Shown here: positions 1 to 11,115 of the stretch, piece by piece | How the letters are laid out: every line of letters starts with the position of its first letter | How positions within the stretch are numbered: position 1 is the stretch's first letter | Assembly (NCBI GenBank): GCA_036320915.1 | Contig: JAXBDG010000008.1 | Span: 1,922,001-1,986,000, forward strand | DNA: 64,000 bases | Reading direction: 5' to 3' | From: Linnemannia elongata | Lineage: Eukaryota; Mortierellomycota; Mortierellomycetes; Mortierellales; Mortierellaceae | The notes under the pieces: model-generated | Databases searched by the model: none | Seen by the model: the letters and a program-made list of their open reading frames with translations, nothing else | Told to the model about the DNA's origin: nothing | Translations under genes and position numbers: made by a program

Positions 1-2
1 TG

Positions 3-968
3 CCAGAGCCATACACCATTGTCCTGGCCTTCCTCCAATATCTCTATACCGATCACTTGGTCACCGCTCAACAACATCACTCCCAGGTCCTCTCACAGCT
101 GTTACTCCTGGCTGATATGTATGGCCTGGACCGGCTCCGGGATCTCGCCACACATGCCCTTCACCAGATGCTCAACATGTCGACAGCAGCCATGGTCTAC
201 GAGACCGCAGCCCTTTCTCAGCAGACCGGACTCCAAATCCGGTCATTGAAGGTGATGATTGCGGCCAAGAAGATGCTCCAACAGCAGCAGCTCAAGCTTC
301 AACAGCAACAGGCACAGAGCCAGAGCATTTCAGCCGAACATGCATGGCGTTCGGGCGAGCAGTCAGAAGGAAACCCCTACTCCTCTAACGGCTCTTACAT
401 GTCACAACAACAAAACATCCATGGAATCTTCCAACCCTCTCCTCCTCCACCACTGTCACCCGGATCCTCTATCGGTAACCCGTCATCGCCTGAGTACCGC
501 CGTGGATCCGTTACATCGCAGAGCACTGGTCTCCCTCACATGGTCAGGAATCGCGCTTCGTTGTTGGGAGCGATGCCTCCTCAACATTGGAACACTGAGC
601 CCCTGACCCCTCCCCCGGCTTCGCCACCACCCCCAGCAGCCATGCCACCACAGCCCACACCGACCGTCAAACAGTCCTTCTTCTCCTTCCCCGGATCCAA
701 GAGCAAGGCCGCTGCCGCTGCTGCCGCCGCTGCCGCCGCAACCAACCCTCCACTCATGTCTGCACCCCTGGCGCCACCGCCATCGGATGCGGCATCGATC
801 CGTAGCGGCAAGAGTGGCGGGTCGTCAGGATCGGATCTAACGCCTGCTGACAAGAAGAAGCAGGATGAGGCACACAAGCGTGAAGTGATGCAGCGGCTAA
901 TGGAGGGCAGCTTGGGCAACTCTGCCTTTAGCGGTGGAGCAGGAGGATTCGCCATGGGCAGCTTTTAA
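3..968 (+). CDS. BTB/POZ domain protein, 3' end (5' part outside window)
   Basis: The frame is open from base 3 to a TAA at 966-968, so this is the last exon of a gene that begins upstream (321 residues visible). The first 80 or so residues look like the second half of a BTB/POZ fold followed by a BACK-like helical stretch (motifs YLYTD, LLLLADMYGLDRL). The rest is low complexity: Gln-rich, then Pro/Ser-rich, an 11-residue Ala run near base 710, and a basic Lys-rich patch. BTB proteins of this kind mediate dimerisation or serve as cullin-3 adaptors, and fungal ones often have Kelch repeats in front. The N-terminal domain cannot be seen here, so the exact subfamily is open. Confidence 0.75.
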   Translation, partial: PEPYTIVLAFLQYLYTDHLVTAQQHHSQVLSQLLLLADMYGLDRLRDLATHALHQMLNMSTAAMVYETAALSQQTGLQIRSLKVMIAAKKMLQQQQLKLQQQQAQSQSISAEHAWRSGEQSEGNPYSSNGSYMSQQQNIHGIFQPSPPPPLSPGSSIGNPSSPEYRRGSVTSQSTGLPHMVRNRASLLGAMPPQHWNTEPLTPPPASPPPPAAMPPQPTPTVKQSFFSFPGSKSKAAAAAAAAAAATNPPLMSAPLAPPPSDAASIRSGKSGGSSGSDLTPADKKKQDEAHKREVMQRLMEGSLGNSAFSGGAGGFAMGSF

Positions 969-1970
969 ATACTTTATTCACGACAATCCATAGACGAACC
1001 ACAACATACATCTTTCCCCTTTGCTTCCTTTTTCTTCATGCACCTTGTAACGATTCTCATAAACACTATATTCATACCAATTCTTTTTTTTCCCCTTTGT
1101 CCTGGAGGTTCATTAATACGCTCGTTCACCGAGTCTGCGGCGATGAAAAGTATAGAGAAAATAACGACCAAGAGCGTGTGTGTAACGAACACCAATGAGG
1201 AGATAATTCGTCCTTTAGGGTATTCATCTCATTATACCCTGCGGGCTCCTTTGACTGAATGAGTCTGTCACCCCATGAACTTTCTTGATAAAGAAGGCGA
1301 CAAGGAAAAGGAGTGGAACAGGAAGAGGTTGAATGGCGATTCTAGGCAACGGTATGCAGTATTTTAAAACCCTAAAACAGGATTATAGTTGAGCAATGGT
1401 GTATCTCCGCACAGGCGGTGTACTATACATGGACAAATAGGCTTTTTTTTTTATGATGGAGCATAGATACTGGGCAACGCGAGTCAGGTGATCTGGCGCC
1501 TAGGTGGTGGTGATGGTGAGTACTAGTTCTGTGATTATCGTGGGGCAGAAACAAAGAAGAGGCTTGTGGATCTGGTGAATCAGGAATGATTGAGGGGTAA
1601 TGCGGATCCAAAGGGATGTGTTGCATTGAGATTGGCGCCTTTACCAGGTTGGCTGCAGGGCCATCACATATCACATTCCTGCAGTCATCTTTTTGCTTGT
1701 AGCATCCAGATTGCATGTGTTCAGGTCGGCCGCCAATCAACAGCCATTTGTTTCATGAAAACAAGACAACAAAAAAAAAGGATGAGTCTGGTCAACAGGC
1801 CACGAATCGCGTACCAGTTCTCTTGCAGACACACACACGCACAGGCCGGTGGAAAGGGAAACAGTGCCCTCCCTGTGCTCCTGTGGTCACTGTGAGCACA
1901 AACGAACGGGTGTTCATTCCTGCAAGTGCAAGCTAGCACCGCACCTGCCGCACCCCAAATCTCTAATAAA
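969..1970. other. intergenic, 3' side of BTB gene and upstream region of ATP-grasp gene
   Basis: About 1 kb without a convincing coding frame. It has short A and T runs and no recognisable RNA gene or mobile element. Confidence 0.5.
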
Positions 1971-2221
1971 GGCGCGAAAACTGTCGTAGTCCTTTTTGAT
2001 TTTTTTTTCTTTTTTTTTTTTTTTCACTCAACACTCACCCCCTCACTCTACATCTTTTTTACTCCACTGCTCCTTTTTTCGTCTCCTCTTCTTCACACCA
2101 CTCTCGTCTTTCCTCTCACCTGTTTCTTCTTTAACTCTCTTTTCACATTCTCCATTCACTCCTCGTTGTAGGCTCATTCCACTCTCCTCATTCACCCTTT
2201 TAGCTTCTTTCTTTTCGCGCC
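1971..2221 (+). promoter_or_regulatory. two E2F/MBF-like sites upstream of ATP-grasp gene
   Basis: GGCGCGAAAA at 1971-1980 (reverse orientation) and TTTTCGCGCC at 2212-2221 (forward) both fit the TTTSSCGC consensus of E2F/MBF cell-cycle factors. They lie 77 and 318 bp before the start codon at 2298. A pyrimidine-rich leader lies between them. Binding is inferred from the motif only. Confidence 0.35.
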
Positions 2222-2297
2222 AAGTCTAAAAAAAAAAGAAAAAAAAAACTCGCAGTCACCTCCACAACACGCTTTGCACAAAATCTTACAGCACACG

Positions 2298-2704
2298 ATG
2301 CCTTCTTCAATCCCCCTCGCAGCGATTCGCATCCTTCGACCCCTCCAAGGCCATCGCCCCCTCTCAAGCAACAACTTAGCTACTCTCTCAAACCTTCAGC
2401 AGGCAGAGGAAGAGCATGATCGCGCTCTTCAGAGCGACCCAACAGACCCAATCACTCTCAGCAACGAGTGCGACAGGATGAAATCTATTGAGGATTTGCG
2501 GAATCAGCTCCTTAAGGCTGATTTTACAGACATTGAGATTGTACCCGTCTCGTTAAGAACAATTGTTGAAGTCTCGGATGCGCTGGCCAAGGAGATGAAG
2601 ACCTATAATGACCGTGGTCAGGAGTTGGTTGTCTTTCAGCTCTGCGATGGCACAGGTAAGACAGAAAAAGAAACGGTGGATAGGAGAGGGGCTAGAGTGT
2701 TCAC

Positions 2705-2744
<40 letters not shown>

Positions 2745-4553
2745 TTTGGCTTTTGCGGTGGGGCATGTGCACCATTTCTCTTTAATTTGCCGATGAGTCC
2801 AGAGAGGAGGGAGTAGGATGTAGGACATAGGAGAGGGAGTACAAGGGAATTGCCATTGTTTTGGAATCATGCACAACATTCGCAACTGACTCAACCTTAC
2901 CTTTGCATGGTTAATTGTTTTGGTTGACAAACTGGACTAACAACTCAACAAAAAAAAACTTTTTTTTCTGGGTATTTGAATGTAGAACTGGATGGCTATC
3001 CTGGCGTCTCGATGATCCATGAACTGGAAAAGCGCAAGATCCCATTCACCGGCTCAGACTCTGGTAAGGTGGAATATGCTTTTCTTCTCTTTCGTGTTTG
3101 TGGGGTCTGATTGGTTTAGGGAGGGAATGGCATAATGAATGAATGACCTGACAAGCAAGAAGCAGGATAAGGAAGATGTGCAAAAGTGAAGAAAGAATGT
3201 CAGCATATGTAAGAAGTCAGTGCCAAAAAAGACAAAGAGGGGCCAAAAAAAAATGAAAGGTAGGAGTACAACAAGAAAAGTACAGAGAGAAAGGAGGTGC
3301 ATTGACTGACCCTGCATGGATGCCGCATCTTTGATCCCTTTTTTTTCTCGTGTCCATCATTACGGTGGCGAATAGCCTTTTATATCATCTCCAGCTCAAA
3401 GCCAATCCTCAAGCGGGAATTGCAAAAGGCCAATGTGCCGACCTCCTCTTTTGAAGAGTTTATCGATCCACCCAAGATGGTCGATCTCGACAACATCATC
3501 AGGGAAATCGGCTTCCCAATGATTGTCAAGCCTTCGATTTCCTACGCGTCCATCAACATCTCGATGAAGTCTGTTGTCCACACACCAGACGAGTTGCTGG
3601 AGCAGGTTAACTTGTCCCTCTGTGCTAGCAAGTCTGGAACCAGGCTTGCAGACCAGGTCCTGACAGAGCACACGAAGGAACAGAAGAAGGAGCAGGATCA
3701 GCGGAAAGCCAAGTTGCTCAAGAAGGAGCAAAAGATGGAGCTTGACATCGAGACGCCTACTGTCTTTGTTGAGAAGTACCTGGCTGGACGCGAGTTCACT
3801 GCTTTGGTTGTCGGTGATAAGGACTGGGGTGTCCGTGTCTACCCTGTTGCCGAGCGCGCCTTTGACCCAAAGCTCGGCAAGTTTGAGCGCCTTCTCGCCT
3901 TTGACCAATACTGGGATGGATATAATTTGGAGGGAGGATCAGGCAATGAGGAGTTTTGCAAGTACCAGATGGCTAATGGAGCGTGGCAGGATCATCTTCA
4001 GCAAGTTGCGAAAAATGCCTATCTTGCCCTCGATGGAAACGGCTACGGACGCGGTAAGCTTCCATCTTTCACAACGATGTGTAAAGTGAGGTTAGCCTTT
4101 ATCTTTCTCGTTCTTGTACTTATGGGGCGCCTCTTTTTTCCCATGTCTTATAGTTGATATTCGCACTGTCGAGATGGACACATGCGAGCCAGTCGTGCTC
4201 GAGGTCAACGCCAACTGTGGCCTTTCATTCGAGAAAGGTAGATGCTTTGTTTGAGACGTTAATGCACATCGTTTTCGTACCCTATGCCTATCTAATCTAA
4301 CACTGTCGTTTACTATTATTTTTGGAACTCCGTCTCAACTGTGATAGACTCGTCGTCCATGGCGAATATCCTCCTGATGACAAAGGTGTCCCCCCCTGGG
4401 TTTGTCCGGGACCTGATCGACAGTGCGATCCACCGCAACAATCGACTGAACCACCCTGCAGCACATAAGCTGTTGACTCCTCACCGCTCCGTTGTCACTG
4501 CTGTCCATGCCAGCACTGTCCGACATGCTCACGAGGTCCTTGTCAAGAGCTAA
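2298..4553 (+). CDS. ATP-grasp ligase, D-alanine-D-alanine ligase-like
   Basis: Five exons join in frame: 2298-2655, 2986-3063, 3376-4053, 4154-4237 and 4348-4553 (467 aa). The order of motifs follows the Ddl/ATP-grasp fold. There is a tip helix with FTGSDSAFYIISSSKP, then the Lys-bearing ATP-site strand (GFPMIVKPS), an EKYLAGREFTALVVGD segment, and the metal-binding end (EVNANCGLSFEKDSSSMA). Such enzymes ligate a carboxylate to an amine through an acyl phosphate. Fungi have no peptidoglycan, so the substrate is unlikely to be D-Ala and is unknown. A charged Lys/Glu insertion follows SKSGTRLADQ. Intron 1 (2656-2985) has a T run of more than 30 bases, and exon 3 was started at 3376 because only that acceptor keeps the family motif in frame. 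There is no signal peptide, so it is probably cytosolic. Confidence 0.72.
2709..2743 (+). repeat. poly-T run inside intron 1
   Basis: An almost pure T tract of about 35 bases lies within the first intron of the ATP-grasp gene, far from the 3' splice site. Confidence 0.8.
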
Positions 4554-4709
4554 CAGACTTTGAATTTTCTCTACTTTTGTGTCTCTCAGCCAGTCACGAT
4601 TTTCCCTCTTTCTTTTGAAGCAAATAAAAAACGCGAGTTTTTGTAATGCCTTTATTGTCATCAGTTATTCTTTCACACTCATCAACAACAAGGACAAGGA
4701 CAGCACAAC

Positions 4710-6494
4710 ATGGATCCAGAGGCGACAAAACGATCAATCGAAGTCTGTGACACGTATGTCTTTTCGTCGACGGTTTTTATTAACCGTGATCTTGACTTCC
4801 GCAATAGGATAATGTAACCATCAGTTACAGAGGACAGACAATGGACATCTCTCTGACAACTTACCTCTTGTACGTCTATTCACGTTTGGTGGCGTTCTTT
4901 AGGCTCAAGAACGAGTTCAAGCATGGGAGACTGTATATCCACGCATTCCAGGAGGATTTTATGCTCCAGAACCAACTAGACAAGCTGGAGGCGGTCTCGG
5001 GTGGTGCTGCCCTGGCGCTTACTCGACTTGAAGGCGACCTGTTGCACTACAAGGTACTGTCCAAGGCGCTTATTTGGGGAAGACTGATATCGAACGGGGG
5101 GAGGATCAAGAGGGTCAAATACATCATCAGGAGAAGGTATCTAACCGGAGTCACACGCATTCTTTTTGAAACCTCTACAGGAACATTTTAACAAGCTAGC
5201 GATTTCATTTACGGAACAGACGTCAAAGGAAAAGTTTCTGAGGGCCATCGATGAGGATATACCCATCAACATTACTCTCGATAGTAACCAAAAACTTGGT
5301 ATAAAATATAGCTTTGAACTCTTTGGCGTGCTTGGACTGGAGTGTGAAAGGTGTCAACGAGAATCAGATTATTTACTTCTGCCTTTTTCTATCTCCCTCC
5401 TATTGATAGAGTCAAAGGCGGCAAACCTGAGGAGGAAACTGGAGGAGAGGGAGCAGACCGTGAGTCAGATCCAGACAGAGATTGGTGAGGTTGCCGAAGT
5501 CGCATGTCGAGGTAAGGAGGATGGAGGTTTACTTTTGAAATGACATGTGTGTTTGGTCGCCTTCTTATTAACGGTATCCTATCTTTGTTGTAGATTATGA
5601 TGGACTACACAAGACTATCACGGAGCTGAGGTCGATGCTACAGGAGATGGACTACATGGAGAAAAACTATGCAGAGCTGAAGAAGGCAGACGACAATTTT
5701 ACGGTATGATCTTAGTCATTGGACAGACGATGTGAGTGTGATACGTGCGTCGCCATTACCAGGAGTGCTTATCTATTTCGATTTTCTCATCATCGTTGCT
5801 TATGTAGGGCATGACACCAGAGTATACACAACAAGTATTGGCGAAACAGGTAATCAGACCTCTCGATTGGTTATCGTATGACATACTTTAATGTAGGCCT
5901 CAAGTCCTTACTCATCGACATTTGCCATTCAAATAGACGCAAGAGTTACATAACCTTCACCAGAGGTCGGATGAGCTGACGGCGGAAATAGAAGAGCTGA
6001 AGTGGCAAGAGAGTAGACTAAAGGAGAGCAACCAAAGGCTGACGGTACAACGGAACCAGGCAGAGCTTCAAGCCAAAGAGACGATCTTGATGAGTGCTCT
6101 GCGTCGGCCGGAGCTTGAGAGCGCATACAAAGAATGCTTAGAGGCGACGGAGCTGTACCAGGACGCTGTTGGATTAGAGTCGGCGCAATATCTGGAAGAG
6201 TCGAATGTGCTAGTGTTGAAATACAGGGTTCTGCCTGGATCGTCGACGCTTCATTGCGTGGATCCATCCAAGGCTTTGTCGACGAGGACGACGCAGGCGG
6301 GCAAGAATGGACGGAAAGCAGCATTCCCACAGCTGTCGATGAAGCTGCACCCGAGGAGTGGGCGGCTGATGTCGGCCACTGTAGAGAATGCAGGATGCGA
6401 TGTGAAGGATGTGATCCAGACTGCCAAGACTAGGAATGATATCTCGTTCCTGGTAGTTGAGACTCTTGACCGCGTCATGAAAGCACACCCATAG
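4710..6494 (+). CDS. coiled-coil protein, possible kinetochore subunit Sos7
   Basis: Seven exons keep frame: 4710-4753, 4825-5053, 5181-5298, 5410-5511, 5594-5703, 5808-5849 and 5937-6494 (400 aa). A very short first exon encodes MDPEATKRSIEV. The middle is heptad-like coiled coil (about residues 125-280), and the last 70 residues look globular. The segment EQTSKEKFLRAIDEDIP, just before the coiled coil, resembles the conserved signature of fungal Sos7 (Kre28/ZWINT class), the partner of Spc7/KNL1 at the outer kinetochore. That family link is from memory and not searched. Exon 2 could also begin at 4831, two codons later. If the link is right, the protein supports spindle attachment and checkpoint recruitment; if not, it is an unclassified coiled-coil protein. 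Confidence 0.55.
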
Positions 6495-7151
6495 TTTCCC
6501 CCTTTTTTTATAAAAACTAATTTATGCACCCACAGCGAACCTTGGTGAGACTTGACAAGAGAGAAGAGACAAGACACAAGAGTGGAGAGGTATGAAGACA
6601 AGAAAGATCGAGACAGGGGGGTAGAGAACTACTCTTCACCCTTCACTCTTCAATCTTGCCTCTTTAATCGATTTGTGAACAATGCAAAAAAAAGAGAGGA
6701 GAGCAAGATTCATGGCCCGCTCCTGGTTGTATGGTGCAGGAAGGCGTTCCTTTTTTCTTTTCCGTCTTCTGAGCACCTTTCCATCGACAGAGTTCATCCT
6801 AGCCGGGATACTGGGCGAAATCAAAATCGCATAAATAGAGATCCTCGCTGTGTACCATACTTTCTTTCTTCTTTCTTTCTCTCTCTCTCTCTCTCTCCCC
6901 TCTATTTTCCCACTTACCTATTTTGTTCTTCTCCAACGGACACACAACACTCTACTTTCTCACACTCTATTCCTGTCCTCCTCACCTTCCCCTTCCTCTC
7001 TTGCCCTTCCAACTCCTGATCACACTTCACACCTGATCTTTGCACTTGATCTTTTTGATTCATTCATTCCCTCACTCCATTCACGCCTCATTCGCCTCTC
7101 ACCCCTCCCCCCCCCCCTCACTCATTCATACGTAACTTAATTACTTAATCG
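6495..7151 (+). promoter_or_regulatory. promoter and leader of proline dehydrogenase gene
   Basis: A TATA-like ATAAATAGAG sits at 6831-6840. It is followed by a CT-rich leader, including a (CT)n run at about 6880-6898, up to the start codon at 7152. No other coding frame is convincing. Confidence 0.45.
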
Positions 7152-9927
7152 ATGGCCTCTCGTATCCTCGCCTCTGTCCGCCCACCGCACGGTCTCAATG
7201 GCTCTTGGGCCTCCTCCCCTCTCCTTGCCTCTCGTCAGTGGTCATCCTCCCCCTTGAAATCTTTTATGCCCCACTCTCGTGGACACACACGCCTTTCCCC
7301 TCCCTCTTCTCTCCCACGCTTCTACTCTTCCTCCCCCGCCTCATCCCAGGCTGCCAAGGCTTCACCGTCGTCTTTCTGGACCAAGACCGCAATCGGAGGC
7401 ACCATTGCCCTGGCCACTTCTGCCACTCTCCTCAACCAGCTCACCAAGGCACCTCAGATGGAAGCGAGCGCCCACAACAATTCGTCCAGTCTCACTGGAG
7501 GCAACGTTGTTCAGGACCTCAAGGACGAGCACAACCGCATTGGAGTTGAGAAAAAGTCCACCTCGGATCTCTTGCTGTCGATGCTTGTTTATAAACTGTG
7601 CACGTTCAGCCTGTTGGTTGATTTGGCCCCCAAGATCATTCACCTTGCCGAGATGGTTCACTTGACCCCTCCTGTCTATTGGGTTGTCCGCAAGACCTTC
7701 TTTGCTCAGTTCTGCGGGTAAGAGTTTTGATGGATCTTGCTTATATGTATACATGCGTACTGATGCTGCTTGTGTGGGGTTTGGTGTGCTATCATTGTTG
7801 TTGTTATTGTTGTTATTTTTACGCATTCCTTTGAGAAGTTCCTCGGGGAGCCTTTTCTATTTTTTCTTTCTCCTACTCTCCTTTCATTTCTCCCCTGACT
7901 CGCTGTTTGTCGATCTATTTTGTCCCTTTTCCCTCCTCTGTTCCTCTTCCTCGTCTGTTCCTGCCCCTTCCCTTTCACCTGTTCCTGTTCCTATTCCTGT
8001 TCCTGTTCCTGCTCTCTAACTCCCCCTTTGTTTTCGTTTTCCACTGCCTTTGTCTTTTCGTTTGTTATTTTTTTTTTAATCGCGATGGGATTATATTCTC
8101 CGACTGGGAGTGAATGGCACCAGTCGACGGCCGCCATTTGGACTATGTTCCAGGACGGAGTTGGTGGCGGAGACTTTCTCAACCATGCTCGTTGAAGGAG
8201 TCACGACCCTGTGGAATCTGGACTATTGGGTTTGGATCAACATGTCTCACCTTATAAGGGAGCCAGTTAGGACGCGCTAGTGGGCTGTGCTCTCAGCATC
8301 ACGTTATCGTGGCTGTGTTGTTATATCGATATTGGCATTGGGACCATCGACGCTAACCTTCTCTCGACCACATTTGACTTACTAGTGGAGAGACTGCAGA
8401 GGATTGCATTGGAACGATGAAGTCGCTCGGAAACGGTGGCATTGGATCGATCCTCGATCTCTCGATTGAGGTCGACCTTGACGAGTCTGACCTCGACAGT
8501 CAGACCCCCGAGGAGATTCGCTCTCGCTTCAACAAGAGCGCCGACAACATTGCTGACCAGATCAGCACCTGCATTGCTACCGCTTCCCACATGGCAAAGT
8601 CCTTTGCTGCCATCAAGGTTACCGCCATGGGCTCGCCTTTGCTCTTGCAGCAGGTCTCCAACACCTTGACCGCCCTCGAGTCTCGCTTCAGAACCATTGA
8701 CCAAGACAAGGATGGCAAGATCACCAAGGACGAGTTCAAGCAGTTGGTCAAGATGCTACCTAGCCCTCTCCAGAATCACGGTTCCTTGGATGCTGTTGTT
8801 GATCAGCTATTCAAGGAGGCTGACAAGGATAAGGATGGCCGTGTTGACTGGGTCGATTTCGCTTGCACCGTTTCGTTGAACCGCGATGAGACTCGTGCCC
8901 TGTTCACTTCCTCGCAGGCTGCTAGCGAGGCCACCAACGCTGTCCCCGGTCTTTTCAAGGAAGATCTCGATGACTACAAGCGTCTTTTGACCCGCATGGA
9001 AAAGCTCTGCGATCAAGCCGAGACAACCCGCACAAGACTCATGATTGATGCCGAACAAACATACTTCCAGCCTGCGATCGACAACGTAGCGTTGCATCTC
9101 CAGGAGCACTACAACCATACCCCCCATGCTGATGGACCCCTCATCTTCAACACATACCAGATGTACCTTAAGGATGCTCTCGGCCGCCTTCAGCAGGATT
9201 ATACCCGTGCTCAGAGAAACAACTATGTCTTGGCCGCTAAACTGGTCCGCGGTGCCTACATGGTCAGCGAGCGCAAGAGAGCACTGGAGTTGGGCCTGGA
9301 GGACCCTATCTGCGATGGCATTGAGGCTACTCACGTCTCTTACAACGCTGGTGTTGACTTTATGCTGGGCGAGATGGCTCACCAGCAAAAGTCGATTGAG
9401 GCCATGGAAGAGAAGAAGGATGATGCCTTGGCGATGAACAGTTCTCCTGTTGTGCTTTTCGTCGCGTCCCACAACAAGGACTCTGTCATCCGTACCTGTG
9501 AGCGCATGCAGGATCTTGGAGTGTCGCCTCAGTCTGAGTTGGTCATGTTTGGCCAGTTGATGGGTATGTGCGATCAGATCTCGTACACCCTCGGCCAGCA
9601 TGGCTATGGCATTTACAAATACGTTCCCTACGGCCCCATCCACCATGTCATCCCATACCTCATCCGGTAAGTTTACTCCCTAATCTCACCCTGCCGTCCC
9701 AATGCCTTGACTATGTTTCTAGGTCTGTCTGTGTACAACGTTGTAACTAACATTTTCATTCCTTCGTTCGATACGATAGTCGTGCTCAAGAGAACTCGTC
9801 TGTGCTCGGAGGAGTTGCCGTTGAGCGCAATTTGTTGTGGGAGGAGTTGAAGATGCGTTTCTCGACGTCGCGTGCTCAGATCAAGGGTGTGCCTGTTGTC
9901 CCCACTGGTCCTGCCACTGCCATGTAA
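7152..9927 (+). CDS. PUT1: proline dehydrogenase, mitochondrial, with EF-hand pair
   Basis: Exons 7152-7717, 8386-9666 and 9780-9927 give 664 aa. The protein oxidises L-proline to pyrroline-5-carboxylate with FAD, passing electrons to the respiratory chain at the inner mitochondrial membrane. The N-terminus is Ser/Arg-rich like a mitochondrial targeting peptide. The PRODH barrel motifs are complete: GETAEDCIGT, LVRGAYMVSER, ASHNKDS, FGQLMGMCDQ, GYGIYKYVPYGP and YLIRRAQEN, the last two lining the flavin and substrate sites. Between barrel strands there is an EF-hand pair. Loop 1 starts at about residue 294 (DQDKDGKITKDE, canonical) and loop 2 at about residue 335 (DKDKDGRVDWVD, Asp at position 12). 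This suggests calcium control of proline oxidation. Intron 1 is long (668 bp) and pyrimidine-rich, with CCTGTT hexamer repeats. Confidence 0.93.
7970..8012 (+). repeat. CCTGTT-type hexamer repeat in intron
   Basis: About six imperfect copies of a CCTGTT/CCTATT hexamer lie in intron 1 of the proline dehydrogenase gene. Confidence 0.7.
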
Positions 9928-10038
9928 ACAAGAAACGAGGCTATACCTTTGCCGCACACTTTTAGCATTTTTTTCATCTTTTCATCTCTCATATCTTCCT
10001 TCAGCATACCAAAAAAAGTTTATTCATTCATCCAAACA

Positions 10039-10051
10039 TTTTGGCGCGAAA
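10039..10051 (+). promoter_or_regulatory. E2F/MBF-like site
   Basis: TTTTGGCGCGAAA is near-palindromic and fits E2F/MBF consensus on both strands. It lies about 110 bp after the proline dehydrogenase stop and 1.06 kb before the Snt1-like start codon. Confidence 0.35.
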
Positions 10052-10094
10052 TTGTGAACGGTGCCAGCCCACAGGCCTTGCGATCACGGGTCTC

Positions 10095-10105
10095 CACGTG
10101 ACGTC
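10095..10105 (+). promoter_or_regulatory. overlapping E-box and CRE
   Basis: CACGTGACGTC combines a bHLH E-box (CACGTG) with a bZIP CRE half-palindrome (TGACGTC), sharing TG. It probably belongs to the Snt1-like promoter. Confidence 0.35.
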
Positions 10106-10890
10106 CTCTTCCGCCTGCGAAAGCTGATCTACTCAACCCTTGAGGTGTACATTCTCGTTTACCCTCTCATCTTTGTTTTCTTGCCACCAAACGATTACAG
10201 CAACACCATCCAACCCGATCCGTCTTTAACCTCTCACCACCCTTCTCCTTTGATAAGGACAGACAGCCTTTTAACAAAGGTAGTGATGACTTGACAGTAC
10301 ATCGACAAAAGCAACGAAGCAAAAAAAAGCCTTCGGTTGAACTCTTTTTTCTCTGTTTGCAGGAATGGCGGCAAAAAAACCCATAAGAAAGCGACCTAAA
10401 AAAACACAAAAAAGAGCCGACCACATACTCTCAGTGAGGTGGGCGTGTGGTGAACTTTGTCGAACACTAATAGCAGCAATATCGATATCAATAACGGGCG
10501 GGCGCAAGCAAACAGAAGCACACGGTGGCGGGGTCGATACCTCCACAAGCCAGTAAACCAACACTCTACTTATTCACTACCTTCTCTTTTTTTCCCTCCA
10601 CACTCTTTTCCTTCCCGTTGTTCTCGCATCACCACCAGGATCTCGCATTTCATCAGAACCCAAAGGCCTACATCATCAAGCAACAACAACCACAACAACC
10701 CATTTTCTTCCCTCACCTTTCTTGCCAGAGACGGACATCAACATCATCAACATCATCCCACACTAAAACGCACCTAACGCCGGCTGCCGAACAGACTTCA
10801 ACAGAGAGCAGATAAACAAGACGACAGAACGTACTGGTCATCAGTTTCTTGACGAATCTCACCTATTGTCATCTAGGACCTTTTCTCCTT

Positions 10891-10970
10891 CAACACCTCC
10901 TCTTACGACACTTTGCTCTGCCCTAACAACACCTCCTCTTACGACACTTTGCTCTGCCCTAACAACACCT
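10891..10970 (+). repeat. 36-bp tandem repeat, 2.2 copies
   Basis: Two identical 36-bp units at 10891-10926 and 10927-10962 (each starting CAACACCTCCTC) are followed by a partial third. They lie in the presumed leader of the next gene. Confidence 0.9.
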
Positions 10971-11115
10971 GAACACAACATCTATCAGCAATATAGCGGC
11001 AACTCTTGAAAAAGCAGGATACGATACGACACCTCACACAACTCGAAACGGTATTAATCTCACCTGTAGCAACGTAACGACAGCGACAACGATAACGATA
11101 TCGGCAACATAAATC

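Larger units (their letters stand above)
9928..11115 (+). other. intergenic and leader of Snt1-like gene
   Basis: There is no convincing coding frame. The stretch holds an E2F-like site, a joined E-box/CRE and a 36-bp tandem repeat (listed separately), followed by AC-rich sequence typical of a long leader. Confidence 0.5.

Noticed and set aside
4871..4903. 33-bp GTACGT...TTTAG stretch as an intron in the Sos7-like gene
   Set aside because: Too short compared with the other introns here (42 bp or more, mostly over 70 bp), and the frame is open through it.
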